From NCBI RefSeq assembly GCF_904063055.1, contig NZ_CAJFCN010000012.1, forward strand, positions 62,001 to 126,000: a stretch of DNA of 64,000 nt, in the 5' to 3' direction. This DNA is from Pseudomonas paracarnis. GTDB taxonomy: Bacteria; Pseudomonadota; Gammaproteobacteria; Pseudomonadales; Pseudomonadaceae. The notes beneath the pieces were generated by a model. That model saw nothing but the letters and a program-made list of their open reading frames with translations. It did not search any database and was not told the DNA's origin. Position numbers and translations under genes: made by a program. Below are positions 58,739 to 64,000 of this stretch, piece after piece (position 1 is the stretch's first letter; the number at the start of each line of letters is the position of its first letter).

Positions 58739-59859
58739 ACATCGGCTCTTTGATCAAACTGGGGGGGCTGGGCTTGGCCTTGTGGGCGTCGGCCGGCACG
58801 GCCATGGCAGTCACCTGTTCCTATATGGACGGTACCCGGCCTGCCGTGGGCTCAATGCCGTTGCAGATCTCGGCGATCACCGTCGGGCGGGATGTGCCGG
58901 TGGGCACTGAGGTCTACCGTCAAAAGTTCAGCATGGCCTCAGGTCAGGCGGTGAAGTTGGAGTGCCTTGTCGCGCCGTTTCAGCAGTGGACCGACCTTAT
59001 CGTTGAATCCAGCCAGGCTCTGGCCAATGTAACCAGTGGCACCTATGCCAATAAAGTCTACAGAACCAGCATCCCCGGATTGGGCGTTGCTTTCAACAGC
59101 AACGGTGGCCTGCTGCCCAGGCAAAGCGCCAAGGCATGGACCTCGTGTTCGGCGGGTTTCAGATGCATCGTGCCTTTTGACGGGCCTTCGAACTTTGAAC
59201 TGATCTTGATTAAGATCGGCGAGGTGACGCCAGGTGTGCTGGTGGGCAGTACATTGCCGATCGTGAGCCTGTTCGGCAATTTCGGCGACGCCAGAATGAG
59301 CGGCTTCAGGATGGGCATTTCCGGGAGCATCCAGATTGTCTCGCGCACCTGCAGCACACCGGATGTCTCGGTACCGATGGGCACCCACCTGGTCAACAAA
59401 TTCACTGGCCTCAACAGTTCCACCGGCTGGACGGACTTCTCCATTGCGCTAAATGACTGCCCGGCGTTCAACGGCATATTCTCCGCCGCGGGTCCCGGCT
59501 GGATTTCGCAAGGTGGTAACTCACCCTCAGGCACCGGCACCAGCGGAACCCGCGTCAACAACACACTGCAATACCGCATCGACCCGGCTCGGACTGCCAT
59601 CAATGCAAGCAACGGCATCCTGAGCCTCGACCCGAGCACCGCCGGCAACGCGCCTGCTGCGACTGGCGTCGGCATTCAGGTCGCCACCAGTAACGGCGTT
59701 GCCCTGCCGCTGGCAAGCAACCAAAACACGGGCCTGACCCTCAGGAGCACCGAAAGCAGTTATGCCATCCCACTGCGAGCGCGCTACCTGCAAACCGGGG
59801 CCAAGGTCACGCCGGGGCCGGCGAATGCGTCGGCAACCTTCACGATCATTTATCAGTGA
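58735..59859 (+). CDS. Two-domain fimbrial tip adhesin
   Basis: 374 residues, overlapping the usher stop by 4 bases (ATGA). Signal peptide (LGGLGLALWASAGTAMA). An N-terminal lectin-like half (about 24-200) is followed by a pilin domain (about 205-374; VSRTCSTPDVSVPMGTHLVN, IALNDCPAFN, and the donor-strand end ATFTIIYQ). The double-domain layout, cysteine pairs and end sequence match FimH/CupX-type adhesins. Ligand unknown. Confidence 0.9.
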   Translation: MNIGSLIKLGGLGLALWASAGTAMAVTCSYMDGTRPAVGSMPLQISAITVGRDVPVGTEVYRQKFSMASGQAVKLECLVAPFQQWTDLIVESSQALANVTSGTYANKVYRTSIPGLGVAFNSNGGLLPRQSAKAWTSCSAGFRCIVPFDGPSNFELILIKIGEVTPGVLVGSTLPIVSLFGNFGDARMSGFRMGISGSIQIVSRTCSTPDVSVPMGTHLVNKFTGLNSSTGWTDFSIALNDCPAFNGIFSAAGPGWISQGGNSPSGTGTSGTRVNNTLQYRIDPARTAINASNGILSLDPSTAGNAPAATGVGIQVATSNGVALPLASNQNTGLTLRSTESSYAIPLRARYLQTGAKVTPGPANASATFTIIYQ

Positions 59860-59870
59860 GCGGTGGGAAC

Positions 59871-60317
59871 ATGACCAATAAAGCGCTACGCATTCTGATT
59901 GCCGATGGGCAGCATTTCTACCGCTTGAAAATCGAACGGGCGTTGAACCAGCTGGGCTATTACCGCATCGCGCCGATACACCGGCTGGATGAAGTATTGA
60001 GTGCAGTGGATTTCGGCGATACGCCGCTGGATGTGCTGATCATCAATGCCGCCCTGGCGCACAGCGTCAAATTCGATTTGCTCTGGTTCATCAGGGACAA
60101 CCCACAGATTCGTCATGTGTTGATCTATGGCCAGAGCGAACGCGCTTCGCCCGCGCTTGCGTGGTGCCATGCGCCCAACGTGCTGACCAGCACGGCGCCG
60201 TTGCCTGATCTGCAAGCGCTGGAGGCGTTTATGAGAAAGGTTGATGGCAAGGCTGGTTGGGATAATCAGGGCAATGGGTCAAATAAGCCATCGGGCGCTA
60301 AGCACATCACTTTTTGA
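59871..60317 (+). CDS. Stand-alone pseudo-receiver protein
   Basis: 148 residues. It has receiver-like strands (LRILIADGQHFYRLKIERAL, DVLIINAALAHSVKFDLLWF, HVLIYGQSERASPALAW) but the phosphoacceptor position is Asn (LIINAAL). It therefore cannot be phosphorylated in the normal way and is likely a protein-binding module. Start chosen at the ATG 59871 with GGTGGG upstream; a GTG 15 bases earlier overlaps the adhesin stop. It closes the fimbrial operon, so it may feed pilus or c-di-GMP status back to the regulators. Confidence 0.75.
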   Translation: MTNKALRILIADGQHFYRLKIERALNQLGYYRIAPIHRLDEVLSAVDFGDTPLDVLIINAALAHSVKFDLLWFIRDNPQIRHVLIYGQSERASPALAWCHAPNVLTSTAPLPDLQALEAFMRKVDGKAGWDNQGNGSNKPSGAKHITF

Positions 60318-60487
60318 AGGTGACCTGTGTGTTCGTCCCGATGCTCTCTGAGTACGATAAAGCTGTGCTTTTTGTTGATGCTCTGGTGCGACAAACAGCG
60401 CCGCCAGAGTGTCTTCATATACGCAACTGAAACCCAGTGTTGAGAGTGCTCAGAAGGGTGACCGGCAATGTTGTGGGAAAGGGATAC

Positions 60488-60521
60488 GGCGCGTTCAATT
60501 GGAGGCAACGCTGAACGCGCC
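60488..60521. terminator. Hairpin between the fimbrial operon and the hydrolase gene
   Basis: Perfect 10-bp inverted repeat GGCGCGTTCA/TGAACGCGCC with a 14-base loop, between convergent genes. No U-tract, so termination is only possible. Confidence 0.45.
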
Positions 60522-60550
60522 ATTGGGGACAGCCATGTCTGATCACACCA

Positions 60551-61243
60551 TCACGACAACGAACGCGCCGCCCTATCGATAAACGCAGCGACCTCTACCG
60601 GCCTGGACGCCAGGGAGGCGTGGCTGGCATCCAGGGTGATGGTTTCCCGGGTGCCTAGGCGTTTGGCCATGCGCACCTGGTTATCGGGATGGATCATGCG
60701 GTCCTGGCTCGAAATCTGGTACCAGGACGGTTTGTTCTTCCACGCCGGGTTGCTGATCACATCGCCAAAGGTGCTCGCTAGCGGAGCCTTTTGGGTGACG
60801 CCCATGACTTGACCTTCTTGCTGGGGCAGGTCCTGGCAGAAGCTGTCGTGGAACTGTTCAGGCTTGACCCACAGATAACCGTCGCTATCAGGCGCCAGGT
60901 TGGGGGCGGCTTCTGGCAGATGTTCCTGGGTGATGCCGCCTGGGCTTTCGCCGTCATCCGGGGCGAATGCCGCGATGTACACCAGGCCTGCGACATTCGG
61001 TTCATTACCCGCCTGAGTGATGACGGCGCCGCCATAGGAATGCCCCACCAACAACACCGGGCCTTTGATTTGCGCAACCATCTTGCGGGTACGCTCGGCA
61101 TCGTCGGCCAGCGAGGTCAGCGGCATCTCCACCGCATGCAAATCGGTATAGCCCTTTTTGTGCAGCTCGATAATCACCCGGTTCCAGTGCGCCGCACCGC
61201 CCCAAAAACCATGGACCAAGACAATTGCCGGTTTCCCACTCAT
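60551..61243 (-). CDS. Alpha/beta hydrolase
   Basis: 230 residues. Core motifs: VLVHGFWGGAAHW (oxyanion region), nucleophile Ser in LLVGHSYGGAVI, and His in LDASHASLAS; the acid is probably in SSQDRMIHPDN. Similar single-domain hydrolases act as esterases or hydrolyse small lactones; the substrate is unknown. A 3' fragment of a very similar gene survives at 46397 in this window. It converges on the fimbrial operon. Confidence 0.88.
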   Translation of the reverse strand: MSGKPAIVLVHGFWGGAAHWNRVIIELHKKGYTDLHAVEMPLTSLADDAERTRKMVAQIKGPVLLVGHSYGGAVITQAGNEPNVAGLVYIAAFAPDDGESPGGITQEHLPEAAPNLAPDSDGYLWVKPEQFHDSFCQDLPQQEGQVMGVTQKAPLASTFGDVISNPAWKNKPSWYQISSQDRMIHPDNQVRMAKRLGTRETITLDASHASLASRPVEVAAFIDRAARSLS

Positions 61244-61475
61244 GTGTAAGTTCCTTGTGCGTTGATGAGGTGATGCTATCGCCCGCCAAAGGGCGGCGTT
61301 ATGGATAACACAGTTATGGGTGCGATGGCGCGCGCGGGGGGTACGTTCGTCGGCCTGATTGCTGTCGTTGTTTAGAAATGTTTATGTGATTCAATGGTCA
61401 TCTCGGCTTGCGCAGGAAGCGCATCAGCCGAGGCCATTTTGATCTTTCAAGAAATTCATCCCAAGGAGTAACACC

Positions 61476-62315
61476 ATGCAAGGAAGCACATCGTTCAAGT
61501 ACCTGGCGTTTTCGTTGATCCCATTGATGGCCGCCTGTACCACACCCTCGCGTCAGTCCGCCGTCCTCCCTGCGCCACCTTTGTCGTTCGATAACTGTGC
61601 GGTTGGTTGCCCCACCGGTGGCAGCCCGGTGACGTTGAACCGCCAGGCCTACACGTTGAACAACAACGGCTCGACCAAGTTTGCCAACTGGGTCTCCTAC
61701 AAGATCACTAAGACCACTGCCGCCAGCGGGCGCGCCCGTGACTGGCGCACCGACCCGGATATTCCAGCCGGGGAAACCCTGGACCCGGTGGATTACAACG
61801 GCGCCAACGTCGCGCTCAAAATCGACCGTGGGCATCAGGCCAACCTGGCTTCGATGGCCGGGGTGGCCGATTGGCAAACGCTCAACTACTTGTCGAACAT
61901 CACCCCGCAAAAGGCCGAGCTCAACCAGGGGCCGTGGGCGCGCCTGGAAGACCAGGAGCGCAACCTCAGCAAGGAACCAGGCGTCGATCAGGTGTATGTG
62001 GCTACCGGCCCGTTGTATGAACATTTTGTCGGCTCGTTGCCGGGCACGAACAAAGTGCACACCATCCCCAGCGGCTATTGGAAAATCATTGTGGTCGGCA
62101 GTTCGCCGGAAACGGGCCTGTACGCCTCATTCGTGATGAACCAGGAAACCCCCAAGGGCGCAGACTTCTGCGATTACCAGGTCACCGTGGATCACATCGA
62201 AGAGCGCTCCGGGCTGACGTTCTGGAGCACCTTGCCGCAAGCGCTGCAGGCCACGCTGAAGGCCAGACAGGGTCAGTTGCCGAGTCGGATCGGCTGTAGC
62301 CGAACCAAAGCCTGA
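61476..62315 (+). CDS. Secreted DNA/RNA non-specific endonuclease (NucA/Serratia nuclease type)
   Basis: 279 residues. A lipoprotein-type signal (LAFSLIPLMAACTTPSRQS, cysteine at 21) places it at the cell envelope or outside. The beta-beta-alpha-metal motif is clear: DRGHQANLA with the general-base histidine, and LNQGPWARLE with the metal-binding asparagine. Catalytic surroundings KITKTTAASGRARDWRTDP and TGPLYEHF also match the NUC1 family. It probably degrades extracellular DNA for nutrients or matrix remodelling. No immunity gene is adjacent. Confidence 0.9.
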   Translation: MQGSTSFKYLAFSLIPLMAACTTPSRQSAVLPAPPLSFDNCAVGCPTGGSPVTLNRQAYTLNNNGSTKFANWVSYKITKTTAASGRARDWRTDPDIPAGETLDPVDYNGANVALKIDRGHQANLASMAGVADWQTLNYLSNITPQKAELNQGPWARLEDQERNLSKEPGVDQVYVATGPLYEHFVGSLPGTNKVHTIPSGYWKIIVVGSSPETGLYASFVMNQETPKGADFCDYQVTVDHIEERSGLTFWSTLPQALQATLKARQGQLPSRIGCSRTKA

Positions 62316-62318
62316 CGC

Positions 62319-62537
62319 CTAGTCGGCACACACCAACGAGGGCCTGCGGCTGTTGTTCTTGCCCAGGCGCTCATGCGTGGCGACGTCTGTGGCCTGTTCA
62401 CGCAGTGCTTCTTCGAGCGCGTGCAGATGCTTGGAAAGGATTTTCACCGACCCACTCGGGTTGGCGGGGTCGAAGGGGATCCGGCCATTGGCAATCAGCA
62501 CCATAGCCAGTTCCCAGGCGCGTTGTGAGTCGTTCAT
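62319..62537 (-). CDS. Small protein of unknown function
   Basis: 72 residues, MNDSQRAWELAMVLIANGRI, FDPANPSGSVKILSKHLHAL, EEALREQATDVATHE, basic tail. One helix-rich domain with no signal peptide. GGAACCCC upstream gives a modest ribosome site. Converges on the nuclease gene. Function unknown. Confidence 0.6.
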   Translation of the reverse strand: MNDSQRAWELAMVLIANGRIPFDPANPSGSVKILSKHLHALEEALREQATDVATHERLGKNNSRRPSLVCAD

Positions 62538-62771
62538 GACAGGGGTTCCTTCTTCAGCGTGATCGATATAGAGCTGTGACCCGCTGCCAACGCCCCGGTA
62601 TCAACTGGGTTACTGCCGAAATTTCGATCATTTCAACGATTCAGTTGCGCTGAAACCATCATCTTTTTAGATGGTGGTCGAGACGTGTCGAAAGAATGAA
62701 CCACCGCGGCGCGGTGGTCACCTAATCCGTATGAATCGGTCGTTTCCCATTCAATGATCCGAGGGGCAACC

Positions 62772-63215
62772 ATGGACTCTGTACTGCGGGCTGTGGCGAT
62801 TTACCTGGTGCTGCTGGTGCTGTTCAAAGTTGCCGGCAGGCGCACGCTGGCGGAGCTCACCACCTTTGACCTGGTGTTGTTGATGGTCATCGGCGAAGCC
62901 ACCCAACAGGCGTTGCTGGGCGAAGATTTCTCGATGACCAACGCCGTGCTGGTCATCGCCACCCTCATTGCCATCGACATTGGCTTCTCGCTGGCCAAGC
63001 AGCGTTCAGCCTGGTTCGCACGGGTGCTCGATGGCGGGCCGACGGTGCTGGTCGAGCAAGGCCAGGTGCTGCATAAAAGGCTCAAGCATGCGCGCCTGGA
63101 CGAGGGCGACATTCTTGAGGCGGCCCGGTCTACCCAAGGGCTTGTCGAACTCAAGCAGATCCGCTTCGCGATTCTTGAGCGCAACGGCAAGATTTCGGTG
63201 ATCCCGTTTGAATAA
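62772..63215 (+). CDS. DUF421 (YetF-type) membrane protein
   Basis: 147 residues from the ATG at 62772 with GAGGGG upstream. Three membrane segments (RAVAIYLVLLVLFKVAGRRT, TTFDLVLLMVIGEATQQALL, NAVLVIATLIAIDIGFSLAK) are followed by the short cytosolic beta domain of the family (GGPTVLVEQGQVLHKRLKHA, VELKQIRFAILERNGKISVI). Length and layout are those of stand-alone DUF421 proteins often adjacent to stress genes. Role unknown. Upstream 62701-62726 holds a GAACCACCGCGGCGCGGTGGT hairpin. Confidence 0.88.
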   Translation: MDSVLRAVAIYLVLLVLFKVAGRRTLAELTTFDLVLLMVIGEATQQALLGEDFSMTNAVLVIATLIAIDIGFSLAKQRSAWFARVLDGGPTVLVEQGQVLHKRLKHARLDEGDILEAARSTQGLVELKQIRFAILERNGKISVIPFE

Positions 63216-63349
63216 AACGCGGCCCCATTCGTCAGCCAAGGGGCTATTTTTTGAACGCCAGCGCTTCTGTTCCAGACAGATAGATCATGGGCGGACGAAT
63301 TCTGCTTTCGTCACGCCGATAACACACACTTGCCAACAGGTGAACGATC

Positions 63350-63499
63350 ATGAAGAAGCTTTATATGTGCGTGGGCCTGTGCAGCGCGTTCCTGCTGCAC
63401 GGCTGTTTTGACAACGCCGACAACGCCACTAAAGACAACAACAGTGGCACCCAGTCGTCGGTGCAGATGCAGGAAGGCAAGGCGGACGAGAGCAAATAG
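63350..63499 (+). CDS. Very small lipoprotein
   Basis: 49 residues, too short for usual gene calling: MKKLYMCVGLCSAFLLHGC, lipobox LHGC with Cys19, Phe-Asp after it, then a short Asn/Asp/Ser-rich tail (DNADNATKDNNSGTQSSVQ). An Asp at +2 would retain it in the inner membrane if adjacent; here +2 is Phe. CAGGTG lies 8 bases before the ATG. Conserved small lipoproteins of this sort occur in pseudomonads. Confidence 0.6.
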   Translation: MKKLYMCVGLCSAFLLHGCFDNADNATKDNNSGTQSSVQMQEGKADESK

Positions 63500-63545
63500 A
63501 GCGGCCTGCCAGCCGCCGCTTATATCATTGATGCTCATTGCCGAA

Positions 63546-63634
63546 TGTGGGAGCTAGCTTGCCTGCGATAGCGGTGGTTCAGTTAACGATGCAGTGACTG
63601 ACAGTCCGCCTTCGCGGGCAAGCCCGCTCCCACA
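63546..63634. repeat. REP doublet
   Basis: TGTGGGAGCTAGCTTGCCTG and inverted copy ending GCAAGCCCGCTCCCACA, downstream of the small lipoprotein gene. Confidence 0.85.
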
Positions 63635-63680
63635 GGGGACCTGTGCCAGGCGCTGATTTTGTGGGCAATGCATGGCCAGC

Positions 63681-63765
63681 GTGGGAGCTGGCTGGCCTGC
63701 GAATGGATCGACTCGGTTTACCTGATGAACCGAGGTGCTTGCATCGCAGGCAAGCCAGCTCCCAC
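63681..63765. repeat. REP doublet
   Basis: GTGGGAGCTGGCTGGCCTGC and inverted copy GCAGGCAAGCCAGCTCCCAC. The second REP doublet in tandem before the cytochrome gene. Confidence 0.8.
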
Positions 63766-63781
63766 CGTTGATCGCGACCTA

Positions 63782-64000
63782 TCAACGCATATGCAAAATA
63801 ATCGGGCTACTGCTCGCCGGGTCGGTATGCCCACGCAACTTGCCCACGGCCTTTGCATCGACCGCGCCGCCGTGGTTGCCCCAGGTGCCGCGCACGTAGC
63901 TCAGCACGTCGGCGATTTCCGAGTCGGACAATTGTTCCCGGAACGCTGGCATGCGGTAGGCATCCGGCAGGCCGGCGGTGACCACGCGTTGTGAGCCGTT
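63782..64000 (-). CDS. Cytochrome c domain protein (N-terminal part cut off by window edge)
   Basis: The 72 C-terminal codons remain. The sequence (GLPDAYRMPAFREQLSDSEI, ADVLSYVRGTWGNHGGAVDA) is the end of the third cytochrome c domain of multihaem dehydrogenase subunits such as gluconate or alcohol dehydrogenase cytochrome c: Met in YRMPAF is the sixth haem ligand, and the Leu-x-Tyr-x-Arg helix follows. The CxxCH motifs are outside the window. Membrane-bound electron transfer to the quinone pool is likely. Confidence 0.8.
   Translation of the reverse strand, partial: NGSQRVVTAGLPDAYRMPAFREQLSDSEIADVLSYVRGTWGNHGGAVDAKAVGKLRGHTDPASSSPIILHMR

Noticed and set aside
61476..62315. Toxin-immunity pair (secreted nuclease)
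   Set aside because: No immunity-like gene is adjacent on the same strand; the small gene at 62319 is convergent and does not resemble one.

Overview
This is a high-GC chromosomal window from a Pseudomonas of the fluorescens group. The evidence is the gacA-uvrC-pgsA-tRNA-Gly block, a family I.3 lipase, a levansucrase, a cyoABCDE operon, small Pseudomonas-type stress genes, and REP-type palindromes of the form TGTGGGAGC...GCTCCCACA in several intergenic gaps.

Layout. 1-3.15 kb: 3' part of gacA, then uvrC, pgsA and a single tRNA-Gly(GCC) with its own promoter and terminator. 3.2-6.1 kb: small minus-strand lipoprotein and exported genes of unknown role, one with an internal stop. 6.4-8.7 kb: AraC regulator divergent from an MFS exporter. 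8.8-12.1 kb: secreted RTX lipase and levansucrase; a near-consensus LexA box overlaps the predicted levansucrase start site. 12.2-18.5 kb: LysR/VOC pair, a dicarboxylate-type symporter, and a NemR/NemA-like electrophile cluster (two identical operators, SDR, NTF2-like protein, broken SRPBCC gene).

18.5-43.7 kb is a stress island. It holds a giant CheB-CheR-PAS-kinase-receiver hybrid, SDRs, a DUF1264 protein, an M42 peptidase, a PncC-like amidase, three KGG-repeat genes, a manganese catalase, a YciF-like ferritin fold protein, a LOV blue-light histidine kinase, a complete cyoABCDE operon, a ClpP-like protein and a DUF2934 protein. Two of the KGG genes lie in duplicated segments. Their shared upstream region holds a hairpin with compensatory and wobble changes, a candidate structured RNA.

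44-60.3 kb is a surface-attachment module: a diguanylate cyclase, an EAL phosphodiesterase with a pseudo-receiver, two paralogous RcsB/BvgA-type response regulators, two paralogous BvgS-type hybrid kinases, a four-gene chaperone-usher fimbrial operon, and a lone pseudo-receiver at its end. Two TAGGA(C/G)CACTCCTA palindromes lie in front of the fimbrial operon and resemble enterobacterial RcsB boxes. The arrangement is analogous to pvrSR-rcsCB-cupD of P. aeruginosa but with both regulator types duplicated. 60.5-64 kb: alpha/beta hydrolase, secreted nuclease, DUF421 membrane protein, a small lipoprotein, REP elements, and the 3' end of a cytochrome c gene cut by the window edge. A deletion scar at 46.4 kb keeps the last codons of a second alpha/beta hydrolase and of an AraC gene.
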